Assembly (NCBI GenBank): GCA_023376005.1
Contig: CM042179.1
Location: 17,208,554 to 17,272,553 of the forward strand
DNA from: Doryteuthis pealeii
Lineage: Eukaryota; Mollusca; Cephalopoda; Myopsida; Loliginidae
DNA: 64,000 nucleotides
Reading direction: 5' to 3'
The notes beneath the pieces are model-generated. The model did no database searches, was not told the DNA's origin, and was given only the letters and a program-made list of their open reading frames with translations. The position numbers and the translations under genes are program-made. Below, one piece after another: positions 36,740 to 48,848 of the stretch (the first letter of the stretch is position 1; each line of letters begins with the position of its first letter).

Positions 36740-37460
36740 CATTTTCCGATATATACTTCCAAACAAACTTAAATTTCACATTATCAAAAAAAAAATAAAT
36801 AAATAAAAACCTTACAATCATTCATACTTTTTTACTTTATATATAAGAAAAATAAAAAATAGAAAAATAAAAAATTACAAAATTAATTACAAAAATAAAA
36901 ATTCTTTTCTAAAAATCCATTGCAGGCCTACCGTCAACGGGTTAATACTCATCCTGTTTCAATAAGAAAAAATCGTCTAGTGTCGAACTTGGAATATGTC
37001 TTCTTTTTTCAAAAACTGTTACATTAAGAGATACATGATTCGATGACCGAGATAATTGTGGCGGAGTGCTCATATTTGAAACTAACGCATAACTTTTTTG
37101 CAACATCAAGGTTTTCGTTTTGAATTCATATCACTTTTTTGCAACATCAAGGTTTTCGTTTTGAATTCATATGACTTTCGTCTCTGCTTTTGATAGTACG
37201 GAGTATAAACAAGCTATGAAGATGATTTTTATAAAATCGAAATATTGTTCAATATTAGCTATGAATATGTTATAAAATGTTTTCACTTTAACGGCATATT
37301 GTGTTGTTTTGATATCCTTTTATCTATACTCATACCGTCGGATTCATTTCCTTTCTTTTAACTTATATATATATATATGATCATTTCTCCGGAAATTTGA
37401 TCTCTCAGTGACCGAATGATACATACACTTTCTATGTATTTAATAGTTTAAAAACACCAG
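36740..37460. other. AT-rich DNA after the PLE
   Basis: Probably the PLE 3' region, then unassigned DNA. A 39-bp unit containing cttttttgcaacatcaaggt is directly duplicated at about 37094-37170. Confidence 0.45.
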
Positions 37461-37465
37461 TCCCG

Positions 37466-37605
37466 CATCAGCTGTCAGTGGGCGAGGGGATAAGATATCG
37501 GACTACCATACGGTCAGTCTGAGTTCGAACCCTACCCAAGGATAGTTGTGTCTAGCCACACTGAGGAGGCATGATATGCCGAAACACGTGTCTGTGGATG
37601 ACTTA
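37466..37605 (+). mobile_element. tRNA-derived SINE carrying a hammerhead ribozyme
   Basis: The head has an A-box-like gtgggcgagggg..aag and a B-box gagttcgaaccct at tRNA spacing. About 30 bp later comes a complete hammerhead motif (37556-37597, annotated separately). The sequence then ends in att-rich repeats and (TA)n(GT)n. Its 3' part (gaggaggcatgata, gtgtctgtgg.tgact) is shared with the minus-strand SINE at 55736-55865. A tRNA-like pol III head joined to a hammerhead resembles the schistosome Sm-alpha SINE arrangement. Confidence 0.8.
37556..37597 (+). ncRNA. Hammerhead ribozyme motif (SINE-borne)
   Basis: All conserved hammerhead parts are present in order. Stem I is ccaca (37556-37560) with tgtgg (37593-37597). 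The core is CTGAGGA (37561-37567; position 7 is free in the consensus CUGANGA). Stem II is GGCA/TGCC with a 5-base loop (37568-37580), followed by GAA (37581-37583). Stem III is ACAC/GTGT (37584-37591), with no loop bases. The cleavage triplet is GUC, ending at C37592. The very short stem III is typical of hammerheads in PLEs and related small retroelements, which often cut as dimers. Activity is inferred from structure. Confidence 0.78.
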
Positions 37606-37626
37606 TTAATTATTATTAATTATTAA

Positions 37627-37631
<5 letters not shown>

Positions 37632-37696
<65 letters not shown>
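37632..37696. repeat. (TA)n(GT)n compound microsatellite
   Basis: TA units to about 37674, then GT units to 37696, directly at the 3' end of the hammerhead SINE. Confidence 0.95.
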
Positions 37697-37999
37697 AGTA
37701 AAAATAAAAATAAGTAAAATAAAAGATATCTATGTAGCTGCCTCAGGTCATTGAGTGATGGGCGTTATCGCTGATGCCATAATCAAATAAGAATCATTGC
37801 GGAAACATTTGATAGATTCCTTCGAACCAATATATACAAGTCTGGTAATAGGAAGATCAATTTTATTAAGGCAGGATTCGATCAGTTCAAGCCTATAACC
37901 AAATTAGGGTTGTGTGGGGCTTAAAATAAAACTAAAATAAATTTTAAAAAGCAACAAACTACCATGGACCTTTACAAAAAAAAAAAAAAAAAAAAAACA

Positions 38000-38330
38000 T
38001 TCGCGCATGTGCGAGAAAAGGGACCGACTTCCGACTCCCAAGAGAATATCTCGGCCATTCGAGTTTAGGCCGTAACTGGGTCTAGTCGCTCCTACTAGTC
38101 AAGGAGATATTCCCTTTCCACGGTTGACTGTATTCACAGGCTTTATTCAAAGCCTAAAGTCATAAAACCACCTGTCTCTTTCTGTTTCGTTTCTTAAATT
38201 CCTTCCTTTTCAGCGCGACCACCAAATGAGATGGTGTTAAAAGCAAATGAACATGCACCAGGGGATATCCAGCCACCTTAAAACCTTTAAAACACCCAAA
38301 CCTCTTACTACCCCATAGTTGACAGGCACG
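38000..38330 (-). repeat. LTR-like dispersed repeat, copy 2 (inverted)
   Basis: On the minus strand this matches 11893-12325 and 59750-60075: ctatggggtag, aaggtggctggatat, ggtgcatgttc, ggtggtcgcgctgaaaagga, ggctttg, cagttacggcct and gaatggccgag occur in the same order. A poly-A/T run lies at about 37975-37997 at one edge. Confidence 0.6.
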
Positions 38331-38477
38331 GAAAGGAGGACATCAATTCGCTAAATCACAGGGGCAGATGAAAAGGTTTCTAGATTATTGTGGATCAAAA
38401 GAACTAGCAGTTGGCATTTCAACTGAATGAACAATGACTATTTTTCTACCCGGTTTTGACACATATCCAAGTATACT

Positions 38478-39325
38478 AAGTACTACCACTGCTTTTGATT
38501 TTAAAAACGAATTAAAATGAATTAAATCGATTATCTAAGGTCAATTTTTGTCTAAGTTGAAAAGTAGTAACATAATGAGCATCAGTTTAAAAAAAGGCAA
38601 AATAATATTACATATGTAATTTATTTTTAATACATTTTAAACAATTAAAATCTGCTAAAAATGGCTAAGTGAAGATTTGTGATGCATATAAAACAAACCG
38701 TTTTATAACGATTTTCAAACATTTCTAAAAGTTTATTTTTTAGAAATCAATAACAAAAAACATTAAATACACTATGTACTGAAAAATTATTAATTTGTTG
38801 ATATTTATTTAAATGTAATATAATTTTATTTTGTTTCAAACACGTAGAAACAAAGACGTCCGTAAAACTTGTTCATCTTTCGTAGGATAGATATGCCTAC
38901 GTCTACGGCAGGACATAAGTGACAAGTCTGTTTGATAAAAACAAAAATCAGTTAATTATCTGATTTTTATAAAACTTTCAGTGTTGACTTATTAATCGAC
39001 GAATTCTTTCTTTTGACTCACTGAATCGTTTCAATCAAATTGATTCAATGGAAATAAATCGAAATTCTTTAAAATAAATATTACCATTCGAGCCGCCTTG
39101 AGAAAACAATTTATATACCAAATCAATCGATAAAATGTATTCAAAATATGAAACGCCTAATTTTAAGTTTCAAATTTCATATGTTTAGATTCTAAAAACA
39201 AATATTTAATAACAGACGTACTTTAGATTCAAAAGATTTAACCTTAAATAATAGATTTAATTAATTTTAATTCGTTTTTAAAATGAAAAGCAGACAAAAA
39301 TAAAAAATACCAGCACCACTAAAAT
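38478..39325. repeat. Foldback/MITE-like copy related to family A
   Basis: The left end (gcttttgattttaaaaacga, then attaaatcgattatctaaggtc) is mirrored at the right end (gaccttaaataatagattta...ttaattcgtttttaaaatga, gcagac). These are the same terminal sequences as the gtctgct end of family A. The interior has the family motif attatctgatttttataaaa. The TSD was not resolved. Confidence 0.5.
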
Positions 39326-39487
39326 ACAATAGTATCATTTGAAACAAAAAATGCCCTTGATATTAACATCTTAATACTAACCCCCCCCCCCCCAGAAATG
39401 CCCCAATATTATGCATTATTATATACTTGTATCTCCTAAAGAACAACGTCTTAGTGAAATTTATCGAGTCAAAAGTGTAGAGTACAA

Positions 39488-39489
<2 letters not shown>

Positions 39490-39540
<51 letters not shown>
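39490..39540. repeat. (TA)n microsatellite
   Basis: About 25 TA units. Open frames on both strands around it are driven by the repeat. Confidence 0.96.
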
Positions 39541-39541
<1 letters not shown>

Positions 39542-39859
39542 CTCCTCGGTCTGCAATATTGTCACATTCAAAAAAAAACGCATGGTAACAAGATTTTTAC
39601 AGCAAAAATAAATAATCTCAATATAAAATGTATCAACAGAAATATCATCTTCCAATTAATGTAAACGTTATATTGTACCTAATCTAACAACAGATAAGCA
39701 AAAAAAACTATTTGTAGATAGTATACTCAATACTGTAGGAAAAAAAAAACGAGGGAGATTTTTTGTACTCTGTTGTTTTTGTCTATAATTGACTTTTAGA
39801 TTATTAGTGAAAAAATTATGCATCGATACTTGTTCTGTTTAAAAGGGTGGGGGCCTATC

Positions 39860-40685
39860 TTTTCAATTGATTTATCAATGAATGAATTTTATAATGCATC
39901 AGTTATTTTATTTCAAAACTTAAATTTAGGACCCCCTTTTTAAACAGAACAAATATTGATGTATATTATTTATATTTTTGAAGGTGATTACAATGCGTAT
40001 ATCGTATAAAATTCGATAATTATTGAAAATAATCATGACAAGTAAACTCGGAAATCGTAGGTATACACCGCTTAATAAAGTTGGAACAGCTGTACGGTGT
40101 TCCACACGTCACACGCGTTATTTGCCGAGTTTAGTTGTCATGATTATTTTCAATAATTATCGAATTTTATACGATATACGCATTGTAATTGCCTTCAAAA
40201 ATAAAAACAATAATATACTTTACTTAACAAAATTATCAAAAGCAAATTATCAAATACTATTGATGTATATATTTTTTTTTATAAGATAATAGCCAATCAA
40301 ATAATTATCGAAATGAGTAAAAAAAAATCTCCAAAAATTATCTTTTTATTTTATTTTTTAATTTTGAAAAATTGTTTAATTTTCCTATCTTCGGTACTTA
40401 TTTACTACCAGAGCAGCTTCCTTAAGAAAAAAATATTTTATTCTCACCTTCGCTTTTTTGTCTTTTTATTCATGTAGAAAAACGTATCAATCACATATAA
40501 CCCCCACCAATATTTTGCGCCCCAAAAATATGTGAGCGGGGTCAAAGTTACATGACCTAAAAAAAAAATCAGAAAGTTTTGAAATAAAATAACAGATGCA
40601 TTATAGAATTCATTCATTGATAAATCAACACTGAAAATTTCATTAAAATCTGATAATTCCCTGATTTTTTTTGTAATTTTTTTCA
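39860..40685. repeat. Family A-related foldback sequence interrupted by an inverted-repeat element
   Basis: The motif tgatttatcaatgaatgaat near 39866 is inverted near 40600-40640 (attcattcattgataaatca). This gives a broad foldback like the one at 12.9-13.6 kb. The element at 39976-40203 sits inside it. Confidence 0.5.
39976..40203. mobile_element. Foldback element with a broken hammerhead relic
   Basis: Two arms of about 80 bp (39976-40055 and 40124-40203) are inverted copies containing tcgtataaaattcgataatt. The same arm sequence forms the outer tail of the 52.3-kb palindrome. The centre (40061-40102) aligns with that element's hammerhead: gtatacaccg, cttaataaag and gtacggtgttcc remain, but an 8-bp stretch covering most of CTGATGA and its next base is gone and GAAAC is changed to GGAAC. 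This ribozyme cannot be active. Confidence 0.75.
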
Positions 40686-40829
40686 ATGGGGTAAATTTGT
40701 ATTGTATAAAGATGGATTTTTCTACAAATTGGGTATACCTATATTAAGATGTTTTAAGTTGTTTTTTTTTTATTTTAAATTAGAGCCTTTTGGTTGGGGG
40801 TAGAGTTTTTGTCATTGCGTTTTATTTTA

Positions 40830-40832
<3 letters not shown>

Positions 40833-40895
<63 letters not shown>

Positions 40896-40913
40896 CTTTT
40901 TTCATCCCTGAGA

Positions 40914-40981
<68 letters not shown>
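40833..40981. repeat. (GA)n-spacer-(CT)n inverted microsatellite pair
   Basis: About 30 GA units (40833-40893), a 23-bp spacer, then about 32 CT units (40917-40981). The arms are mutually complementary and can form a hairpin of about 60 bp. All open frames here are simple-repeat translations. Confidence 0.97.
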
Positions 40982-40983
<2 letters not shown>

Positions 40984-41039
40984 ATAGCTGTATGTGGGAT
41001 TTTTTATCATTTGGAATGCAGTAGTTGATATCGTGTTTT

Positions 41040-42080
41040 AAAAGACACATTAGACCTTACCTGTGAGTTAATCCATTCTGAGCTTCAAAGTGCGTCTCTG
41101 GACGTTTCAATTTCTCTGGAGGAGGGGGAAAACCATCTACTTGGATTCCGCCTTTCTTATAGAAGGGGGAGAGTCCGGAGACTCATTTGATTGTAGATGG
41201 CCCTTCGCAGTATAAAATACCTCAAGGTCCACTATATCTTATTTTATTTGCTGTTGAGATGTTGTTACCTGATCACAAGCTGATGCTTGATCAACACCAA
41301 CTGGGTTACCTAGATGAAGATGTATGATGTTCTAAGACACGAAATACCTAAGGATCGTTTAATTAGTAGCTTAAACAACAGGCACAATTTTTAAAATTTC
41401 TTCGTTCCATTTTTTTTTAAGATTCGTAACCTTAACGTTGCTAATTATGTTACTATGACAACCACATGGACAGTTTTAGTATTCCCCGTTTTTCCTAATA
41501 TCAATATTTTTTCCAAATCATTATTTGATGAAACGCATAAAATAAGGATGTAAAAATATATACACCCGCTAAAGCGCCGTTTTTTTTTTTTTTTATTTTT
41601 CCCCCCACCCCAAATCGGTTAATTGTCGGATTTTAATCTTTTTAAAATTTGATATTTAATTCAGTAAAAAGATCAGGTTTCTTTTAAAAGACATTTTCCT
41701 CAAAATTTTGAAGATATGTTTTTTATTGTTTTGTCATGAGCCAATCCCATCCAACATTTTGTTGATTTGACTCTTTTAATGAAGGTTCAGGTTTATATAC
41801 ATTAATTTATTGAATTTCCATTATGTAATGGAATAAATGAGATGAAAGATGTTTCAGCATCTCTGGAATCTTCAAGGAATCCAACATTTTAATCCAATTT
41901 CTTGAATCCAATGTCATTGGAGTAGTCTCTAAAACATCTTAAAGGTAAAAGGATTCTTACTTGTTTAGAGATAATTCCATGACAACTAGATTTTATTTAT
42001 TTATTTGCATTTTTAATATATATAACGGTTTGTCTATTCTGTTCGTACAGATACCGTATTTTTTTTTTATTGTTCGTACA
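41040..42080. other. Non-coding DNA without recognised feature
   Basis: No gene. The section near 41595-41650 (cccaccccaaatcggttaat) looks like a fragment of family A. A 30-bp sequence around cgtacagatacc is repeated on both sides of the following element. Confidence 0.4.
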
Positions 42081-42081
42081 G

Positions 42082-43472
42082 TAGGTACCACCAGACCGTT
42101 TATGCCATCTTGAATAAAACGGAAATGGATATTTCCGAACTTTGTTTATCAAAAATCTCGTAAAAAAAAGATCGTACAGGGTTGTTACAAAGAAAAATAG
42201 TTAATTCAAAGATCAAATTATCCGATTGGGAAAAATTACATCGTTACCTTAAAAAATAAACAAACCTGCCCGTATTACATGCGAAAGGGTAATTTTCAGA
42301 CCGTAATATAGACAGAAAAGTTACTACTTATTTCCCTTTTACAATTAACCCGTAAAAGTATGGAATGAAAATTTGAAAATTTTTTCTAAGAGAAAAACTG
42401 ATAAAATAATCTATTATACTTACTTTTTATTTTAATTATTGAAAAAAGTTAAATAAAATAATTTTTTTCACGCTAACACTGTCAGCCTAACAGGAACAAA
42501 CTTTGGTTACTTAGAAGCGTCTCGTCTCTTTATAAAACAAATGTCAGCAATGCTCTTCCGTACATTCTAAGAATCACACATTACTATTCAACAACAAAAA
42601 TTACAAATTCTTTTAAAAATATTAATCGAGCTCGTATCGGACCAATGTTTAGTGCACCTGAATTATAAAATTCATATTTTTAAATATCCGTGAAAAATTC
42701 GATTTTTTGACGCAGGAAAAAAAAAATTTAATTTATTTCACGCAGAAAATAAAAATATTTAATCACACAAAAGATTGAAAATCTCTTAAAAATTAATTTC
42801 TTTAAAAAAATTTTTTTTTTTTGACAATTTAATAGAATATAGTACATACCAATTATAAAAGCAAAAAAAAGTTTTAAAATATTAATATTATGACATTTTT
42901 TGGCACTTTTTATTTCCGATTTCATTAATTTTTCCTCAAAAAACTAGACGTCGTACATTCATACAATTTCATTGATATAGTTATTCAGACTCTTATCTTT
43001 ATAGAAAAAAAGAAAAAAAATTTTTCTGACGCGTCATTTTTTTTTATCTCATAAAATAAAATAGGGGGGGGGAATAGACCTCGTAAAAAATATTTCCTCT
43101 GATATATTTTAGAAAAAAACTATTTCAGATGTATTTACATCCAATGATAAACATTTATGGAAATTTTCGTGAAAATCAGATTATTAATTGATTTTTCATA
43201 GAATTTTAAAAAAATCTTCTTATCGTAACTTGTTTTTAGCTACGTTAAATTTCAGTTGATTTAACAGTGCAAAAATGAAAACATTGTTTTTCAATCATAA
43301 TTTTCATTATTTTCGTAAGCTGATAAAAAATTTAAAAAATCATCAGGAGTTTGTTTAATGTTTTTTCTTTCGAATGGAAAAAATCTTTTCAAGAAAATAT
43401 TATTTTTTCTGCAAGTTTCATTGTGTTAAATGTAGGGGGGTAAATTGCACAGGGTCAAATTGGTGGTACCTA
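42082..43472. mobile_element. hAT-like family B element, copy 2, complete ends
   Basis: Left end taggtaccaccagac, right end ttggtggtaccta. A perfect 8-bp TSD tcgtacag lies at 42074-42081 and 43473-43480. It is 1391 bp long and nearly identical to copy 1 (22390-23714) over 1.3 kb. No transposase-length frame exists, so it is non-autonomous. Confidence 0.85.
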
Positions 43473-43639
43473 TCGTACAGATACCTTTTTTTTATTGCTT
43501 TTCTTGATATTTTCTTCAATTTCTCGTAGCTTAATTTTCTAAGGATAAAAAATAACAGGTTAAACATTTTTTTAGGTGACTGGAATTTTGTTAATTAATG
43601 TAAAAATACTGAATAAATTAAATTTAATCTTTTCTTTTT

Positions 43640-43685
43640 TTTCTTATTCTTCTTCTTCTTCTTCTTCTTTTGTTGTTGTTTTTCA
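43640..43685. repeat. (CTT)n/(GTT)n microsatellite
   Basis: Runs of ttc and then gtt trinucleotides; the lysine-rich minus-strand frame is an artefact of it. Confidence 0.9.
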
Positions 43686-43887
43686 TTGGACGATATTTTT
43701 TCTACGGAGGCCCGCAAGAGAACCAATATAAAAAGTGTCACATGGGAGATAACCCTTTTGCGAGAAATTATCAACCATCGATTATTATGCTTTTGATTAT
43801 TCATACTTTAGGGCGCGTCGCTTTAGATAAAACGATAATACCATACTAGCAGGACCTGTGGATATACTACAGTATGATAATATAATT

Positions 43888-45630
43888 TAGGTATTGGCAA
43901 TAAATTCGTCTGCTAGGAGTTTTAAAAGCGAATTAAAAATAATTAAATCTATTATTTAAGGTCAAACTTTGTCTAAATCGATAAGGAGTAACATAATAAC
44001 CATCATTAAAAAAAGAAAAATATTATTACAATATGCAATTTATTTTTAATACATTTTATACATTAAAAATCGTCCGAATTTTGACAAAAAGTTACGTTGA
44101 ATTTATTTTGATTTATCGTGTTCAATAATGGTTTTAAAATATTTTTAGAATACTTATAAACATTTATTTTTAGAAATAAGTAAAGCGTTACTTTAAATAC
44201 ATATTTAATAAATATTACTGAAATTTTACTCACTCGTTTTAACTTTTAACCAAGTAAAATCTGTTTTTTGTATGTAAAAAAATAAAAAAATATATTAGTT
44301 TCGTTTGAAAATAAAATTTGCATATTCATTTCCCTTTTTTAGGCTTTTGTGTATGGTATTCCAAAAGCGCTAAAAAAAATTTCCCCATACGGGAAAATGA
44401 GCACCCCTAAAAACTCAAAAAGTAAAGAACTTTCAAGAATTTTCTTTTTTAATCTGATAGATTGGTGTGTAAACGATAATAATCCATTGAAGGAAAAAAA
44501 ATTTTTTTTAGCGGTTCTATTTACGATAAACTTATTCGGGGTACTGAGCACTCCCGAAAACTCGAAAAATAAAGAACTTTTTAGAATTTCTTTTTACAAT
44601 CGGATAGATTGGTGTGCAATCGATAATAATCCATTGAAGGAAAAAAAAATTAAAAACAAAAATTTTCAGATTTTGCACTTCCAAACAATTGTAATTTTTT
44701 GGGCGCCCAGAAAATGACAATTGTTTGGAAGTACAATTTTTTTTTATTTTAGTTAAAAAAAAAAAATTGTTAATTTAAAGATAAAAAGTGAGAAAACATC
44801 AATTTGAATTTGAATATTTTTAATTTAAAAATGAATAATTGAATTAAAAATAGTAATAATGAAATTAACTTACCTTTATTAGATATTGAATTCTTTCGGT
44901 AAACTTACAGACAGAAAGATTAACTCTTCTAACCTAAAGGAGGTAATTCACATTTTACGTATTTGGTCTTAATTGTCTTCCATACAATTAATCTTCGAAC
45001 ATTATGTGTTTATATTAAAAATCAATTTAATTGTTTTAAAATATGTGAATCTTGATATTAGGTTTAAAATGTTATATTTTTAGATTCTAGAAATAAATAT
45101 CTATTTAATGCAAACCTTATTTTATATTCCTAAAGTAATAAATTTTGAAGAAAAACTCTATTAAAAATTTAGCCCCCCCCCTTTTTAAGCAGAAAAAATA
45201 TCGATGCATAATTTTTTTTTTAATATTAAATAATTATGGAAATGAGTAAAAAAGAAATCTCCTAACAAATTATTTTTCAATTTTTTTTTTACATTTTTCG
45301 ATAATCGGTATTTATTTTCTCATAGAACAGCAACCGTAAAAAAAATTTGTTGTTTCTATTCATAACTTCGGTCTTTTATGTCTTTATTTATACTGTAATT
45401 AGTATCAGTCAAGGATCAACTCGAAACAATTTTACGCCCCCAGCATAAGGGGGTAAAAATTAAGTGACCTGAAAAAAATGAGAAAGAAAGATCATTCTTT
45501 GATAAATAAACCCTGAAAATTTCATTAAAATCCGATAATTCCCTGATTTTGGTAAATTATTTTCTGTAGGGGGGGGGGTCTAAAGTCATTTGGTCAAAAA
45601 CGCATTTTAGGCTCATTTTGCCAGTCCCTA
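43888..45630. mobile_element. hAT-like family A element, 1743 bp
   Basis: A perfect 8-bp TSD atataatt lies at 43880-43887 and 45631-45638. The left end is taggtattggcaataaattc followed by gtctgctagg; the right end is ttttgccagtcccta. It has the same interior blocks and orientation as 26856-28586. Short frames inside (for example 44349-44717) repeat a duplicated internal segment and have no known domain. Confidence 0.87.
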
Positions 45631-45700
45631 ATATAATTATTGCAACGTTTGATGTGTTTAATTAAGAGCTATAGAAAATTTCAATATGTAATAAAAAGTA

Positions 45701-46582
45701 TAGGGACTGGCAAACGGAGCCTAAAATGCGTTTTTGACAAAATGACTTTAGCCCCCCTACAGAAAATAATTTACCAAAAATCAGGAAATTATCGGGTTTT
45801 AATGAAATTTTCAGTGTTTATGTATCAATAAATGATCTTTATAATGCATTATTTATTTTATTTTAAAACTTTCTCATTTTTTTCAGGTCGCTTAATTTTG
45901 ACCCCCCTTATGTTGGGGGCGTAAAATGTTTTGCAAGTTGATCATTTTTTTATACTAATTACAGTATAAATAATGAGATAAAAGACCGAAGTTATGAATA
46001 GAAACAAAAAAATTTTTACGGTGGCTTTTCTATGAGAAAATAAGTACCGAAAATCGAAAAATAAAATGTAAAAAAATAATAAATAATTAATTTTTTGGAG
46101 ATTTCTTTTTTAATCATTTCGATAATTATTCAATTGGCTATTATTTTATAAAAGAAAAAATTATACATCAATGTTTTTTTTCTGCTTAAAAGCATTTCAA
46201 TCGAGTTTTTCTTCAAAACTTATTACTTTTGGCGCCTAAAATAAGGTTTGCATTAAGTAGATATTTATTTTTAGAATCTAAAAATATAAAATTTTAAACT
46301 GAACGTCAGGCTTTTCATATTTTAAATGAATTTATATATTAATTTTTCATAGCAAAAATACTAAATTAAAGTTTTGAAATAAAATAACTAATGCATTATA
46401 AAATTCATATTATTAGATACTATTAAAAAATAAACTGCATATGTAATGATATTTTCTTTTTTTAATTATGGTTATTATGTTACTACTTATAGATTTAGAC
46501 AAAGTTTGACCTTAAATAATAGATTTAATTATTTCTAATTCGCTTTAAAATTCTTAGCAGACGACAAAATCGCCTAACCCTA
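45701..46582. mobile_element. hAT-like family A element, 882 bp
   Basis: Left end tagggactggcaaacggagc, right end gcagacgacaaaatcgcctaaccctа-type terminus (ending cctaaccct then a). A perfect 8-bp TSD aaaaagta lies at 45693-45700 and 46583-46590. It sits only 70 bp from the previous element in the opposite orientation. It is non-coding. Confidence 0.83.
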
Positions 46583-46590
46583 AAAAAGTA

Positions 46591-47056
46591 TAATCTTAAC
46601 TCTCCCATTTTTCATTCCTTAAATAGATATTTATTTCTAGAATCTAAAAATATAACATTTTAAACTTAACTTTTCATATTTTAAATGAATTTTATATATT
46701 GATTTTTAATAGCAAAAATACTAAATTAAAGTTTTGAAATAAAATAACTGATGCATTATAAAATTCATTAATTGTTAAATCAATACTGAAAATTTCATTA
46801 AAATCGGAATATAAGGTAAATTCCCTGATTTTTGGGAATTTTTTTTTTTCAATTGCGAATGTTACATCAAATTTGTAAACAAACCATTTAAAACAGCGTC
46901 TCAGACCGAACGCGATCGAAATTGACCGAAAAAATCGTTTTAAATGTATTAAAAATGAATTAAATGTGTAATATTATTTTACTTTTTTATTGATGATCAT
47001 TATGTTACTACTTATCAATTTAGACAAAAGTTTGACCTTAAATAATAGATTTAATC
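46591..47056. repeat. Old family A fragment hosting the next element
   Basis: It contains the family motifs attaaaatcgg, ctgatttttggg and gtttgaccttaaataatag. The last of these continues after the inserted element at 48857 (aattttaattcg...gcagacg), so the 47057-48848 copy landed inside an older relative. Confidence 0.6.
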
Positions 47057-48848
47057 TAGGGACTAGCAAACAAAGGCTAAAATTCGTTTTTGACAAAATG
47101 ACTGCTAAAGCCCCCCTACAGAAAATAATTTACCAAAAATCAGGAAATTATCGGATTTTAATGAAATTTTTAATGTTTATGTATTAATGAATGATCTTTA
47201 TAATGCATTATTTATTTTATTTTAAAACTTTCTCATTTTTTTCAGGTCACTTAATTTTGACCCCCCCCCCCCTTATGTTGGGGGCGTAACATTGCTTCAA
47301 GTTGCTCCTAACTTGATACTAATTACAGTATAAATAAAGAGATAAAAGACCGAAGTTATGAATAGAAACAAAAAATTTTTTTACGGTGGAGCTCCTATGA
47401 GAAAATAAGTACCGAAAATCGAAAAATAAAATGTAAAAAAAAATATAAAATAATTTTTTTAGGAGATTTTTTTTTTACTCATTTCCATAATTATTTAATT
47501 GACTATTATCTTATTAAAAAAAAATTAAATATCGATATTTTTTCTGCGAAAATAGAATTTTTCTTCAAAACTTATTACGTCGTGAGTATAAAGTAAGGTT
47601 TGCATTAAATAGATATTTATTTCTAGAAACTAAAAATATAACATATTTTAAAACAATTGAATTGATTTTCAATAAAAAACCATAATGTTTGACCAATAAT
47701 TGTATGGAAGACCAAATACACATAAAACAATGTTTTATGTTTTAAAAACATAAAATTATAAATATCTTCCTCTCTATTCAGGAGAATTGTTTGTGTCAGT
47801 AATTTAACCGAAAGATTCAATATCTAATAAGTTAATGTAAGTTCATTTCATTATTACTATTTTTAATTCAATTATTCCTTTTTAATTAAAAATATTCAAA
47901 TTCTAATTGATGTTTTCTCACTTTTTATCTTTAAATTAACATTTTTTTATTTTTTTTAACTAAAATAAAAAAAAATTGCAATTCCAAAATCTTGTCATGT
48001 CTGGCCGGACAGAACTATCTGAAACCCCATCTAAAATTTTTGTTTTTAATTTTTGTTTTTTTCCTTCAATGGATTATTATCGATTGCACACCAATCTATC
48101 AGATTGTAAAAAAAAAAATTCTAAAAAGTTCTTTATTTTTCGAGTTCCCCGTCGTAAATATTGGAAACGCTACAATTTTTTTTTCCTTCCTTCAATGGAT
48201 TATTATCGTTTACACACCAATCTATCAGATTTTTTAAAAATTCTTGAAAGTTCTTTACTTTTTGAGTGTTTAGGGGTGCTCATTTTCCCGTACGGGGAAA
48301 TTATTTTCTGTAGGAGGGGGTGCTAAATTCATTTTGTCAAAAACCGGGTTTTACGTCAATCAAACAACACAAAAAATTTTAAAATATTATGGCAATTATG
48401 GAATACCATACACGAAACGTAAATAATATGCATATTTTATTTTCAATGAACTAAATATATTTTTGATTTTTTTACATACAAAAAACGGATTTTTCTTGGT
48501 TAAAAGTTAAAACGAGTGTGAAAAATTTCAGTAACATTTAATGAATATATATTTAAAGTAAAGCTTTACTTATTTCTAAAAAGAAATGTTTATAAGTATT
48601 TTAAAAATATTTTAAAGCCATTATTGAACACGATAAATCAAAATAAATTCAACGTAACTTTTTGTTGAAATTCGGACGATTTTTAATGTATAAAATGTAT
48701 TAAAAATAAATTGCATGTTGTAATATTTTTCTTTTTTAATGATGGTCATTATGTTACTCCTTATCAAAGTTTGACCTTAAATAATAGATTTAATTATTTT
48801 TAATTCGCTTTTAAAACTCGTAGAAACTGAATTCTGTGCCAGTCCCTA
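47057..48848. mobile_element. hAT-like family A element, 1792 bp, nested in an older copy
   Basis: Left end tagggactagcaaac, right end gtgccagtcccta. A perfect 8-bp TSD atttaatc lies at 47049-47056 and 48849-48856. It is opposite in orientation to 43888-45630. The interior repeats the gttcttt...ttcaatggattattatcg blocks twice. It is non-coding. Confidence 0.87.

Noticed and set aside
40775..41050. Four open frames rich in RE/SL repeats
   Set aside because: Pure translation of (GA)n and (CT)n microsatellites on both strands.
47976..48326. 116-codon frame inside a family A element
   Set aside because: It repeats the same internal non-coding block twice (PSMDYYRLHTNLSD) and is not conserved as protein between copies.
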